The notes under the pieces: generated by a model
Seen by the model: the letters and a program-made list of their open reading frames with translations, nothing else
The model's database searches: none
Told to the model about the DNA's origin: nothing
DNA from: Bimuria novae-zelandiae CBS 107.79
Taxonomy: Eukaryota > Ascomycota > Dothideomycetes > Pleosporales > Didymosphaeriaceae
Length of the DNA: 64,000 nucleotides
Direction of reading: 5' to 3'
Assembly (NCBI GenBank): GCA_010015655.1
Contig: ML976729.1
Span: 232,359 to 296,358 of the forward strand
Position numbers and translations under genes: made by a program
Shown: piece after piece, positions 11,868 to 24,403 of the stretch
Position numbering within the stretch: the stretch's first letter is position 1
How the letters are laid out: each line of letters begins with the position of its first letter

Positions 11868-12180
11868 AATCCTTAGTGTTCTGCCAGGTCGGAGCAATTC
11901 ATCCGATTGGCCACGAGTATATGGCCCGTGCCAGGGCGAGGTTGGCCACGCGGAGGATAAGGGACGTGCAGGTCAGACGGAGCGACTTTCCAGCCGCAAG
12001 AGTCATTGGTGCTACAAGGTGGACATCGCTCTCTTCATCGCTTGCGTTTTCCATGCTGCGGATCGTTCCTAGCCTGTCGCTTGCCATTTTGGTGAAGTTG
12101 GCGAGGCCTTCGTGTTTGTGGCGACCTCGTAGGTTCGAGCTATCCAATGACAGCGGTTGCGTACGGATTGGGAGTACCTA
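11868..12180 (-). pseudogene. Gene fragment, inverted copy 2
   Basis: An open minus-strand frame at 11899-12147 codes for about 82 residues, including a short hydrophobic stretch (SLILRVANLALARAIYSW). About 11868-12065 is the inverted homologue of 3310-3470, with the peptide LTCISIPRMANLALARA there matching LTCTSLILRVANLALARA here. No start signal or domain is recognised. It may be the exon of a small unrecognised gene or a remnant. The shared sequence is well supported, the coding status is not. Confidence 0.4.
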
Positions 12181-12726
12181 ATCGTTGGCGAGCGAAGCGG
12201 GTCTCCAGGTCAGTGGCGACTTAAAAACCGACGGGCTGAGGGTACACTGGAACGCCTTCGCGCAGTCGTTGCACACACGCGTGAGCATGGGTTTATGGGA
12301 CGTTGATGGTCAGTACACTAGGCTTGTTGTGACATGATGACATTCGACAGTCGCAGGCGACAATGACGTGCAGTTAAGTGGCGGCGGCGGGGTTCGAAAC
12401 CGTGATTTGAGAGACGTCGAGCGCGGCACCAATGTGGTGCGCGTCTGTGAACAGTGTTGAGTGACAGGTCGAAGAGCAATCGATTGCCAAGAGCCGCTGA
12501 GCCAAAGCAAGTTAGACGCCCACGCGTGTTCACGTGACCATTAGCGGTCCTGGCCCCAGACCAAGATTCCCTCAGAGCTGAAGGGCTCGGGTGAAATGAG
12601 ACTGATGTTGCGAGAATTTAAGATCGCAGGCATGTTTGGGCAGTCAGAACTATCATGATATTAGGTCTACGTGGGATGCATAAGCAGATTGTCAAATCGC
12701 GTTGCAAAAGTGTTCTACACGCGCTT
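12181..12726. other. Gene-poor GC-balanced stretch
   Basis: No supported gene. Short overlapping frames on the minus strand at 12310-12533 have no motif. This is the downstream flank of the 7TM-RGS gene. Confidence 0.3.
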
Positions 12727-14706
12727 TCACTTCCCACAAAGCACCGACCTTTTGAACCACCCGCCATGCTTCGGTTCCTTCTCAACGTCAGTCAACGACG
12801 TCGCATATATATCGTTGATAAACTTCGACCAGGTATTCGTCAACACGAGGTACTTGATCTCCTTCTCCGCAGCATCAAACACAGTCTCCTTGAATGCCTC
12901 AGGTATCGGATAGTCCGTAAGAACATCTTCATAACCTGGCCTGGCCATATGCGCCACTGAGCTCATCTTCACGCGTCTCAACGTGTCTAGATTGACGCCA
13001 GATCTAAGTTCGATGGTCGAATCGGAATCGGGGGAGACGTCTTCGAATGGGGTAGGCGAGTAACCCGATGAGAGGGATAGTTTGCGGAAGATACGGCTAG
13101 CAGGTTCTTCGAAAAGTTCGCGCAAGACTGTCATGTTCTGGTGAACGATGTTGATGGGGAATTCGGAGAAGCTAGGCGAGACAAAGTGTGCGTAGACAGA
13201 GACGGCGGCGATGAACTGCTGGCGGCGGTGCTGGGCTGTTGACATGGTTAGGTTCAGCCATGAGCGGCGCCATTCGGCGAGGTGCGTGAGGAAGCTGATG
13301 TTTTCGCCGGAGAAATCTCTAAGAGCGGCGAAGTGTAGCAACGGCACAGGATTCGTGCGCAAAGCTTTTTCTAGGCCAGCCATAGTGTAGAGTTCTATTG
13401 GATGCGAGCCGAGGGACGTCCTTTTAGCGAAGTGAAGCTCATTGATAGTGAAGCTTGAACGGGCTCCTCCCTTCGTTGAGGAGGCAGAAAACGCCGAACT
13501 GGATGGCAAAGCGACGTGCTGTCGCTGTTCCCAGTCTGCGAGGACGTCTAGGGTTTCTTGGCGCAGCCTGTTGGTTTGAACAATCTCGACAATCGGAAAT
13601 CCTATTGTAATGACTTCCATGGCGAAAATCGAGAGCGAGAACCACATGGGCGGTATGAAACTGGCGTTGACTGTCATCATTCCTGGAGCGTAGAGACCAG
13701 CGAGCCATAATGGAGACGCGGGAAGACTGATACCTCTCAGTCAGTAACGACACAACAGCGTTGCCCAGTAGATCCTCACCCAACCACACAGCAGCAGATA
13801 GTCTGCAGGCGCCAACCGTGGACATCGTTTATACCCCGTGATTTCCACAACATGTATGGTGCGTATATCTACCACGAAATTTGATCAATCATCGTGCTCC
13901 ACATGAAATGTTGTAGTGTGCTCACCCAGGCCCAGAAAAACTGCCAGACAATTGATAGCCACCACTCCCATCCTTTACTGCATTCCATTGCTACCAATTC
14001 AGGGTTCGATGGCATCGAGTCCCAGTCCCATAGTCCGTAGCTTGGATGGAATTTCTTCGAACCGAAAAAGACGAGGAAGGTAAGAAGAAGCTACCAGGTT
14101 AGCCGATGATGGCATCAATCTGATGGCGTTGTCCTACCTGCACTACGAGTCCGAGACCAATGCAAAGCATCATGCGGTCAATTCTGTCTGCCCGCTCAAG
14201 ACCACGCAGTATGCGACGCCAACGACTATTAGAAAGTCGCTCAGCTTCCTCTTGTTTCAAGGGTGTATGATCACTCAACAAGCTCAGATGCGCAAATTGC
14301 TTCTGTCTGCTCGCGACATGCAGAAATTGGCTGTTAGCAGCGTGGAACATGGCAATTCCGAATGGAAGATATATGCTAGATTGAGTCAGCTTCTGCCGAC
14401 AGTGCCACACAATAGCAGAGTATCATACCTCATTACCCAAAAAATGGCTACGCATGGTACGACAGGCCCGATAGGGTATCCAAGGATGCAGGCAAAGCCG
14501 TAAAGGTGAAGGGCGATAGTGCCAGCGAAAAGCACAGGAAGCCTTCGCATTCGAATACATGGCAGCTCTCGGTGGTAAAACAGAAACACCATACCACAAA
14601 GGAGTGCGACCGTCCAGGCAATGTCAAGACCAATGTAAGCCCATCCAAGAAGATCCAACAGTAATTGGGCCATCTCGTCGGCCGCTCTGCTGTTGCAGAT
14701 GGGCAC
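12727..14706 (-). CDS. Seven-transmembrane protein with C-terminal RGS domain
   Basis: Five exons, 14706-14429, 14375-14138, 14090-13926, 13868-13780 and 13726-12727, splice with GT-AG introns of 47-57 bp into an uninterrupted 589-residue frame. The first half has several membrane segments, for example YIGLDIAWTVALLCGMVFLF, LFAGTIALHLYGFACIL, SIYLPFGIAMFHAANSQFL and MMLCIGLGLVVQLLLTFLVFF. They are followed by YAPYMLW...GLPASPLWLAGLY and a last helix at SLSIFAMEVITIGFP. The C-terminal half has an RGS fold: the stretch from FAKRTSLGSHPIELYTM to about 100 residues before the end, closing with FDAAEKEIKYLVLTNTWSKF. RGS domains speed GTP hydrolysis by G-alpha subunits. Fungal 7TM-RGS proteins (Magnaporthe Rgs7/Rgs8 type, Aspergillus GprK type) may couple sensing directly to signal shut-off. 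Two in-frame insertions split the RGS region, as is usual in fungi. The ligand is unknown. Confidence 0.85.
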
Positions 14707-15601
14707 GTCGGAAAAGGCAGCGAGACAAAGCTGATTTCGTTCGTACAGGAACGGGAGCCTTTTGGCATGCCTAGTCCGATCTCAACTCCATAATCTCACA
14801 GATGTTCGCGTGGCTTGGAAGCCCTGCGTCCGCAAGGTTGAACGATGGATCGCACTATAGATCGGGCGGAAGAGCCAGGAAGCACCACGATCGGTGAAGT
14901 AATGACACTTGCGTTCCCGGTGACGAATCAAACTATCCAGTCTGCCCTTTTGGAAGAAGGTCTGAAAGTTTCCGATGCCTAGGCCAATCGTTCAAAGTGG
15001 ACTTCCTGGCCGTGCAGGTGCATGTGAACTCTCAAGCGGGTTAGCGTCGTGTTCACCCCGTTGCTTTTGCGAGCCGCACCCCTAAAACAACGATACGTGT
15101 CAAAGTTTGAGGGGCGTGCAATTGTCCATCGCTATTCGCAGCCTCATTGTCTCTAGGCTTTACCACGAACCTTCATCCTTTGCCCCTTTGGCCGCATACA
15201 GGCGTATCCAAAGGAGTGGGTATTGAGATCGTTATTTAGAGCTCCGACGGGGTCCACAATGGCGATACGAGATATCATCCTGTCGTGGAGTTCAGCATGC
15301 AGGGGTCCGCGCTACACAGCGCCGGTGATTCATGTTGCGTTGGTTCCTGACTATTGTCCCGCCCTAGCCAACACCGCAGCGCGATTCTGTATCTGGAATA
15401 GCTCACAAACGTAGCTCCACCTTTAGTCATAGTCAGCTGGAGGCACAGGCGAATTGTGTTGAGTTGTGTTGCATGCGCAGATCGAAGATCATCGATCGAC
15501 ACTCCGCGTGACTGGGCGAAGAGATCTCCGAGATTTTTTATAGTAACGTTCATGATTCGCCCAAGTACATGAACATTAATCCATCATCGTGAGCATGGTT
15601 C
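14707..15601. other. Intergenic region
   Basis: Upstream region of the 7TM-RGS gene and downstream region of the rhodopsin-domain gene. A 92-codon frame on the minus strand (15275-15553) has no recognisable motif and is not called. Confidence 0.3.
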
Positions 15602-16722
15602 TCAAGTGTTTGACAAGATGGGAAGGTTTGACAGCGAACCGTCCTGTTGGTCAGTTGCTTTAGTGCTTTCAGCTTGGAGTTCGCCAGCCGCCGTCGGATG
15701 GCGCACCGTCAAGCGCGTGGCCTTGGCTGCTTTCCTCTGCCGCCACTCCGCCAAACGACGCAAAAACACTATTCGGTAGCCAGATATGGCAGCCATAACA
15801 ATCGCGACGGTAGCCTCGACAACCAATAAGAAGGCGACAGATACATACTGGATGCGATCATTGCGATGGTCTTTGGTGTTGTACTGGAGCGCTAGACGGG
15901 TTGCAGCCACCACAATATTGCAGATGGACAGGCTTTTGAAGACAAAATTGGCGACGGTTTCAACGCGGACAATGTGTGTCATTTGGATGAGCAGGGCAGG
16001 TATTGAAACGACTATGATTCTCTCAGTGAGGTGCTTCTGAGCCGGTGAGAAGGACTGACCTATCACATCGGTTACAATATCGATAGCTGTTATAGCAAAT
16101 TCCCATGGCCTCGTGTTAGAGCCATCAGTATATGCGCATTTGTCTATCAGAGTCAGAGTTTACTGAAAAAGAAAAAAAAAGCAAAGGACTGACCTGGCAT
16201 CCGGCAGAGTACAATAGGCTGAATGATCGTGAAAACGAAACCAACGCTGCAACAACCAACCGCCACCCAGTAGTATGCAGTGAGAGTCGCGTTGACGTAC
16301 GCATACGGCGGCTTATAAAATTTGAATTGCGCGAGGTAGCAAAATTTCACACAGTATATGGCGACCCATATTAGCTCCATAGCTGCCACGAGGCGGCGCA
16401 TGTCGTTGATGGGGTGAAACATCGTCGAATCGCCCATATTTCCGATCCGGTATAAAATATGAATAACTGACTGTAGAAGAGCAAAGCCAGTTAGCAAGCA
16501 TGGGACAGCGGCAACCAGGAAATAGTCGTTAATCATCAATCTTCCTTGCGTCGTGATGCGGACAGCGAAACGAGATGCCAAGAAACCCAGGGAAATGAAA
16601 CACAGCGTCCACATAGTGACCTTGGGACCGTCAGTAAGATTTTGAATATTGGCAAGAAGCACAAAGCGGACCGTGAATGTTTTCTCCGGGACAATGTGGG
16701 TCCCTTTCCCCAAGGACACCAT
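15602..16722 (-). CDS. Fungal rhodopsin-domain integral membrane protein
   Basis: Three exons (16722-16194, 16143-16060, 16011-15602) with introns of 50 and 48 bp give 340 residues without a stop. The protein has about seven hydrophobic helices: MWTLCFISLGFLASRFAVRI, YFLVAAVPCLLTGFALLQSVI, LVAAMELIWVAIYCVKFCYLAQF, AYYWVAVGCCSVGFVFTII, IIVVSIPALLIQMTHI (spanning the second splice), VANFVFKSLSICNIVVAATRL and VSVAFLLVVEATVAIVMAAI. Order and spacing match the large Pezizomycotina family of SAT4/rhodopsin-domain membrane proteins, which includes Pth11-related proteins. The motif ELIWVAIYCVKFCYLAQFKF is typical of the family. The C-terminus is basic and cytosolic. Most members have no known ligand. 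The ATG at 16722 is the first in frame. Confidence 0.82.
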
Positions 16723-17858
16723 GGCTCAAGAGCTGAACAGACGTCAGATCCAGCCTAGGCAGCTCATGGCGCTGTTAATAAGAGTTGAGTTGAATTGATG
16801 AAGGATGCGAGTAGTGGTCCTTAGAAGAGGCGCCAAGGGAGGGGTAGTAGTAGTGTGTTGCCATACACAAGCAATAAGGCGTAAAAGGCGTACAAAGCGA
16901 GGTGACCGGCGCCAAGGCTAGGTCAGCTACATGTCATTGCGCTGGAAACCTCAAACTGGCTCGGCCTAATGAAACTTCAGTGCGCTCAGTGCCTAATACA
17001 AAGTTAGATGAGATGGAAAATGTGGTGGTGACGATAAAGTCGCCGTCTGCAAGGTTTGCGGAGGTTCTCAGCCGCTGATCGGATCTGCACATGTGCAGCC
17101 GAACCCCGAAACGTGGCCTAAGCGCTTGGGGGCTGAACACCCTTTCGATCACTCCTCGCACTCGTTCAATCAGGTTAACCGGAGCAGCAAAGCACTCGGC
17201 CTTATCTTAACAATCTGAATGACGCATTACGAACTTCTTTGTTCGTTTTTTAAATACACCAAATTCGTCGCACTTGTATCAACGTCGCGACCATAATGGG
17301 CGAGCGGAGAGCAAATACGGAGTGAAGAAGAAGCTTTTGGCCATCGAGTTTTCGAATACCTCGTTGCTGTCCAAAATGAAGCGGCGCGGAGGCTTCACTA
17401 TACCGCGTAAGGTATCTATGGTAGTCGTGGCAGGCACACGATGTGAGCAGGGCGAGAACACATTGGAGGACCCAAGCATCCTTTCTCTCTCGAGTGCTGA
17501 ACTCTATTCGACTCACGTTATAACTCCAGTTAGAACTTTCACTTCCCTCTTCATTGCAACCTGCCGATTAGACAGTAGCCCTTGCCTAACGCAGCTTTTA
17601 GTCACTGAGTGTGCACAACTAAGATCACTCCCGCGGAAACCTCTTGGATGGAAGGATGTCTAATTATTGGAAAGAGCAAGGAGGTACGAGGTGATAGCGA
17701 AGGGTTAAGACGCTTGTCGAGCGACTTGAAGTCTCTTTGGCCTTCACTTTCACCCTTCGCCAAAACCGGACGAAGAAGGAAAGAGTTCTAGAGGGCTCGC
17801 TCTTTACAGTGGCCCACCGTCGCTTCTCACTCCACCACCACAACTCAACCAGCAAGCC
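16723..17858. other. Intergenic region
   Basis: GC-balanced sequence between divergently transcribed genes, so it should hold the promoters of both the rhodopsin-domain gene and the BTB gene. No supported gene. A run of mixed pyrimidines sits just before the BTB start. Confidence 0.35.
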
Positions 17859-18633
17859 ATGGCGCAGCCCTCGCCTCGCGGCCGCCCGCGCATCTCGTAA
17901 GTATCACGGTTTCCTTAGCATAGGAAGTCCAACAGCTGACTCGAACAGAAGCGCCAATCCGACTTTCACAATCGTGATTGTCGGCGAGAAAGAGACCAAG
18001 TTTGTCGTGCATGAAGGATTTCTCACCCATTACTCCGATTACTTTCGCGCAGCACTTCAAAGGGGGTTCAAGGAAGCCGAGACAAAGACCGTTACCCTGA
18101 AGGAGGAGCATTCTGCCACATTCGAGCTTTTTGTCCACTGGGTTTACCATCAGCGCTTTCCTGACGCCAGCGAAGGCGATGACGGACAGCTAGTCGAACT
18201 TTTCAGTGACAACTTCGATTCCTAAGATGCCCCTGCGCTGAAGCGGAAGAAACATCGCAGGATGACACACAGAGTTGTTAGAATGTACGTCTTCGGAGAC
18301 GCATATCAGGTGCCAAGTTTCAGAGAAGCTGCTATGAGGGTCTTTTTCAAGCATTTGCATGGGTATATTTCTCAACCTTATCCAAACACAATTTGCTATG
18401 CGTTCGAAAAGCTCCCTCACAAGTCGCCACTTTGCCGTTTGCTGGTGGATTTTCAATGCAACTGGGACAATCCAAGCAACTATGAAAATCGCAACGAGGA
18501 CTGCTATTCGGTGGCTTTCCTAATGGCATTGGTCCATCGATATGCCGGAAAGGCCCACGACTGCCCCCCTGTAGAGATCAGGAGCTGGAAGCTTGACTTG
18601 GACGACTACCTGGAGAAACAGCCCGATGGATGA
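17859..18633 (+). pseudogene. BTB/POZ domain protein with an in-frame stop
   Basis: The ATG at 17859 opens a 38-nt exon (MAQPSPRGRPRIS). An intron at 17897-17948 joins it to a BTB/POZ domain: NPTFTIVIVGEKETKFVVHE, FLTHYSDYFRAAL, FKEAETKTVTLKEE, FELFVHWVYHQRF. The spliced frame is 241 codons but has a TAA at 18223-18225. It continues in the same frame with RMTHRVVRMYVFGDAYQVPSFREAAM, the usual continuation of fungal BTB proteins (a YVFGD-x-YQ-P motif), to a stop at 18633. I found no intron with correct phase that removes the TAA. The gene is therefore truncated after about 104 residues in this strain, or the TAA is a sequencing error. BTB domains mediate dimerisation and Cul3 adaptor binding. 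Confidence 0.7.
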
Positions 18634-21341
18634 TTGCGTATTCGGAAACCGCATGGATGACAGTCACGTCTTCGGCAACATTGGCACCTGAGGTCGTCGC
18701 CGCGATTCCTAAAACTATTTCATCGAGTTCCCGGTACATACGGAAGCAGAAGTGAGCCACAGCGCGCGGGGTTTCAGGTTGTGCATTATCACATTGTACA
18801 TAGCCCAACTATCACCGTAGCTGGGGAGGATAGGTGCGCTTCACATGGATAGCTAGAACCACAAATAATCAACCGTCACATCACACTGCACGACTGCATG
18901 ACGGCATGCTCCACTTTTCAAACTGACCGATCGCAGAACCTTATGAAACGCCTCCACGTTAGGTGTCTCTTGTTCGGTGCTCTCCTTCTTTCCGCTTGTC
19001 TCATTCCACCGTACGATCATACAATAAGAAGACCGTAGATCCGACAGTATTAAAAGAAGGTAGAAGGGAAGCGAACACAAGCGTCAAGTCTCGCGGTACA
19101 TTTCGTATTCCAAGATCCTACAATAAGACGTCAATTAGCATTCAACGCTTCACAAGTCCTCGATACATACTAACCAGAGTAGCACCTTCCCTAATACCAC
19201 GCGCTATAGGACGACCTACAGGACCCGAACCTACGTCCCTACAACGACTACCTCTCCTGGAAGAGTTGCGACATACGCGCCGGCGTGTTACGTCTCGCGG
19301 CCATCAGCATCGTCCCCGTGGCCCCAACTACACCGTACATGTGCCCTCTTCTCTTTCTTCATCGCGAACCTCGTCAGTTTGACCAACGCCGTAATCTCGT
19401 ACGCACCCAACAGCGAACTTTGCACGTCTGACGCTTGCTCACTCTTGCTTCTGCTCCATGCCTAGGTCCACCCTCGATGTTAACGGTGTGAATTGCATCG
19501 CTGTTCTCCTGCACGTCCGCACTTCCAACGACATCCAATTTGTGGTGCGCAGCCTCCGAATCAGGAAGGAACCTCGAGGCTCTCTGGGAGACGATCGTAA
19601 AAGAGTCTGCGATAGAAGTAGTGTCGGCCATTTTGCTGTCGGTGAATACGAAAATCGTGGTGGACCATCCGTAGTACAGTTCCACATAGCATACATATAC
19701 CCACCACAGTGCCCCATGGTACAGTATCGGGCGAGACCGTTAATAGAGGACCTTTATCAACGGCTCGATATGCATATTCCCTCAGGATCCCTGCACCGGT
19801 CCTTCACCGGGGCTTCATGTCCGTCTACTTGCCGCATTCGGTACTCGCTAGCCGGAATGTGTCTGGGGGGTGCAAGGATAGTTACACCACCTCCTCATAT
19901 AGGGTGCATATACGCGCGTGCATGTTGCTTCAAAAATCAGGTTTATGTCGTGCTCTCTCGCGCGTGGGGGCAGCGAGGCACCATCTTCAGGCTTCCTCCT
20001 AGTAAGTCTCTCGGACATCACTTCACTTTGGTTCTGTAAGTGAGACGCGTACTGATAACGATTGAACAGACAAGGAGGAGAATCAACATTTGGAATACAT
20101 ACACGTTTGATGCATCACTATTAGCCTGCAGTGTTGGAGCCGTCGAGTTAAGCCCTGGAGATGAATAGCCTAAAAGGAAGGAGCGATTCTGCTCTAGCAA
20201 GTGCTACCCTGATCAAAAAATCACTTATTAACTATCAAATGACCACCGCCAGCTGACCCAATTCTTTGTAAGGAGTGGAACTATCCCGAGCCTGTTTAGA
20301 AACCTGTTTGAGTCTTGCAAAACAGTCACGCGTTCGATTGCCTTTGTTGTGCCACGCCGCGGCTCGTATTTGTAGATGGGGTCATGACTAATATCGACAC
20401 TGCGAAAAAGGCAGGGTAAAGTGATACAGGATCATTCTATCAGCCCAGATGAAGAATTCACGGATCGAAAGTGGGTGGGCATCTATCTCGCAGTTGGACG
20501 AAGTTACGGACTCGTGTCTTAGCATTGACATGGTCATGACGATTTTTTTGATGCTGAATCTTATCTCACTGAACTTTGAAAACCGAGAATACCATAGACG
20601 CCTGAAAGTTTGAATACTGTAAGATGGAAGGCCGGTGAGCTGCATTCAAATTTAGCACCGTGCAGTGGTCTAGAAAAACCGCGCTATCCTTTGACCATTG
20701 AAAGCCGCGACGCGATCCTTTCAACCTAAGAGCCAGCTAAGGTACGAGCGACAAGGCTGCGGAGGTTTTGTAGAACGTGGTTTTCGCGTGTTGAAACGTT
20801 GAGTACCTTATACGCACGCGTACGAACGACCTCGGTCTCTTAGCAAGATGAAAAATCGCTTTGAACTGACCTGGGACGTTGTTACGCAAATTGCCAACAT
20901 TATTTTTTCAAGGGCATGCTGGTTCTGAGCTGGATGCAAGCTATACTAGCATGCATAGACTGCTGCTTTGCCTTTGTCGCTTTTGCTCAGCTTTGCCATT
21001 GAGCCCATTTCGTGCCACTTTCCCCATAGGGCTGAAGACAGTCGCACTTAGCGCGCGCGGCGTGAGGTCTGGACTTGTTTGACTGAAACATGCCTCCCGC
21101 ATGGTTCCTCACCTGGGCACCGAACCATCGCGACTACCGTGGTTTCTTGAATGGCCCGAGACGAATTGGACACTCTCCTCGGCATGCGAAGTCGAGCGGA
21201 TCTGGCTGGCACCCAACATTCTTTTTCTTGGGGCACAGTTTTAGTTACACAGGGGAGACTGGTCTTGCATGAGGTATTGCAATCTATTTAAGGGTAGAAA
21301 GGCTTGATAAAGCCTCGGCAAGACCATCCAAGGCCTAGCAC
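18634..21341. other. Long gene-poor stretch, possible decayed coding sequence
   Basis: GC-balanced but without a convincing gene. On the + strand between about 19090 and 19730 some frame segments look protein-like, such as LRPYNDYLSWKSCDIRAGV and LEALWETIVKESAIEVVSAI, but they are separated by stops and I do not recognise them. They may be remnants of a lost gene. The rest, up to the transposon island at 21342, shows nothing I can support. Confidence 0.25.
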
Positions 21342-21343
21342 TA

Positions 21344-23472
21344 CCGTGTCTGTGCGCGCAACACCCGACTTCGCGCAACGCCCGACCCGAGCCATTTTGC
21401 ACATATCTTCCAAATCACATAACTCCACCACCATGCTAGCTATTAAGGAAGCGATTGCATACATTAATAGCCTAGCTTTAAGTAAAAAATTTAAATATTT
21501 AAAAGTAGTAAAAATATATAGCGTTAATTATATAATTTTATTACGCTAATAGTAACGCGTGTAGCGCTTACGCGTTACTAAAGACTTTAATTAGTATATA
21601 CTTAGCCTACACTAAGAAGCTAAGCTTATAAGATATATAAAAAAGCTTTCTAAGCAACGCCTACTACTTATAAAATTTATAATATAAAATTTTACGTCTT
21701 AATTAGCTACTAAAAACGTTTTTAAAAGCTGAGTTACGCGCTTCATTAACTATAATAAGAATTAGATTATATGTTAATAGGCGTTAGTAGTAGAGTCTAT
21801 AAACTATAATACTAATATAGTTACTAAATATAACCTATATTTTAACCTTTTGCAACACAAAATATCTAAATATAATATATAGCTATTAAAAATATATAAA
21901 AAAAATTTGCTTCGCAATTAGAATAATTAGTAACTTAAAAAGGGTTTTTGGTAAAGATATATATAAATATAAACGTGTTAATTTAGCTCTCTAAAATAGG
22001 TTCTATAACTAAGTAATAGTACTAGCGTTACTTTACGCTAATAAGAGTATATTACTACTATTTATTATATATCTAGTAAAGAAAGAAGATGTACAGGCTA
22101 GCTAAATTAAAAATATTTACTTAAAAACTTATTTAGTCTATTTTATAGTCTTACTTATAGGCTGGATAGATAATAATATTAGCCCTATATAGCTTAAGTA
22201 GATATTTAACTGTTACACTAAACTTAAAGTATAAAGAAGATAGCGATTATTAGTCGTTAATAATTATAATAATTATATAATAATAGATTTTATTAGGTTT
22301 TATAATAATAATAAGATACTACTATATATCTTTTCTTTATATTTAACTTATACGCTTTAGCTATTAAATATAGTTAGCTTTAGTCCTCTAGTAATAAATT
22401 ACTTCTAAGAACTTATAAATTACATTTATATAATACTTAAATAGATTTTTTTTTTAAAAAGAAGACTTCTTCTTAATATTTTAAGCTACTAGGTTAAATA
22501 TATTTATATAAACGTTAGTTTTTAGCTTATTTAAAGCTACTAGCATATCGCTACTTAATCTTCAAAATATACTTTCAAAATTTAAAATATTAATACTAAA
22601 CAGCTCTTAGTTATTTAAGACATTAGCTTTATGTTACTTTAGGGGGATCTAGCCTAAAGTGGAAACGCTAGTACGCAAATCTATAGAGGATGTACACTTT
22701 TACAAGTTAAAAAAGGTTTTCTGCACCCTCCACCACCTAGTAGCTTAGAATAAGCTTATCTACTATAAATTAGAGGGCGTAAAGAATGCCCTAAGGGAGA
22801 AAAAGAAGCCCTCTATAAAGAGGAGAGTTCTGCCTTTGCAGCAATACGAGGAGTACTATAGAGGTGCTATTTTCTAGTTACCACGTGCACAGAAGGAGGT
22901 AGAAGTAAGATATAAAATATTTAAAGACTTTAAGCATTAAAAGAAGCTTATAAAAGCTAATAAAAAGGAACTTTAATATAATAATAAGCTACTTAAGAAA
23001 AAGCTAAAGGATAAAAAGCATATAAGAAAAAGGTAGCTAAATTAGTGCGTAAAAAGGAGCTAGCTAAGCTAGCTACTTAAAAGGCTAAACGCGTAGCTAA
23101 AAAATAGTAGTAAAAAAAGCTTATAACGCTTAAAAAGCTTTATAATTATTTTAAAAAGGTAATAAGAAGGCTTTAAAGCTAGTAATTAAAAATTAAAAGT
23201 ATATATAGCGTATTAGGACTACTATAGCTAGCGCGTTGTTTAATATTACTCTAACTATATAACCTACTATAATTAACTTTTATAGCTATCCTATTAACTA
23301 ACTAAAATAGTATATATAAGATAAAATTATCGCATAAATATAGAGTACTCTAACAAAAAATCTCGTAATAATATATTTTTTACGTAGCTGTAGAGCTTCA
23401 TGTTTGCAATCGCTAATATACTGCCAAGTTAGACGTTGCGCAAAAAGTCGGGCGTTGCGTGCACAGACACGG
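21344..23472 (+). mobile_element. Fot1/pogo-like DNA transposon, decayed (copy A)
   Basis: A 2129-bp element with TA on both sides (21342-21343 and 23473-23474). The left terminus CCGTGTCTGTGCGCGCAAC is matched in inverse at the right end (GTTGCGTGCACAGACACGG). From 21434 the + strand reads the start of a pogo-type transposase, MLAIKEAIAYINSLALSKKF followed by KYLKVVKIYSVNY, the usual helix-turn-helix DNA-binding N-terminus, and then meets stops. Later frames are all broken by changes of RIP type. The right end abuts copy B, sharing one TA. Confidence 0.88.
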
Positions 23473-23971
23473 TACCGTGTCTTGGCAGTCAGTGCGCAAC
23501 ATCACTCAATGCGCAACCCTAACATGATCGCGACGTTAACAATATAAGGCTATAGAGCTCCACACAAAAGCTATTATTATAAGATATTTTAGTAGAGAGG
23601 TTTCCTAGATCTGTAGATAATTGCTAGCAACTTAGATTATAAATATCTACTTAGTATTCTAACTAGATAGCTACTACGCGATAATAGCGCTAATAACGTA
23701 AATACTACTATATTAATACGTATAGGTATTAGTATAAATTTTTTCTCTTTATAACGTTATAAGTAGCTTTTAAGGCTCTGTAACTTCCCATTTTAGTAAT
23801 TTTAAGATATCTTTAAAGTTATTATTGATTTTTGTAAGCTAATTAATAAAAATATTATTAAATAGCTTAATTAGCTCTCTCCTTAGCGCGTATATTTTTA
23901 ACTACTACCTCTAAAACGCGTCTTTCCTTAAGTAAATAAGATTTTAGCTATTTATTAGATTTTTATATTTT

Positions 23972-24403
23972 TGTTAGGATCCGTTAAGACCTAACATAAC
24001 GCGAGGCGGGGCATGGACACTTATCCGTGCGACCAGCCAAGATTCCTAACTTAGTCACAGATTACGTGACTAAGTCACGCGTCCCAGAAATATTAGGCAT
24101 CCCAGAAGTATCTTAGCACATGGGACTTTAGGATTCTTAGGACTCTTAGGATTCGTGGAACTAGTCATGTATATAGGAACGCTATAATAGTCTTTTACTA
24201 TTATATATTTAACCTATTTATTAATCTATCGTTTAGATCTAAATAAGCAACCTTGTTAATTTAATTATACTATATATACTTTTAATACTAACACCCTAGT
24301 AATAAGCGTAAGCTATTACTACACCTTCTCCTATCTTACTAGTACTCTTACCTAAGAACTAACCTTAGTCCTTAGGGACTAGCTATCCCTAGAAATTTTA
24401 ATA
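23972..24403 (+). repeat. 5' LTR of the Gypsy element
   Basis: A 432-bp LTR from TGTTAGGATCC to TTTTAATA. Relative to the 3' LTR it lacks about 45 bp close to the start. Otherwise it is collinear, sharing for example GCGAGGCGGGGCATGGACAC with at most one change. It is preceded by the duplicated target ATTTT. Confidence 0.88.

Noticed and set aside
12380..12410. tRNA T-loop-like GGGTTCGAAACC
   Set aside because: The flanking bases do not form a T stem, and no acceptor, D or anticodon arm fits upstream.
19458..20039. 193-codon plus-strand frame
   Set aside because: Composition and lack of any motif suggest chance; overlapping frames on the other strand are equally long.
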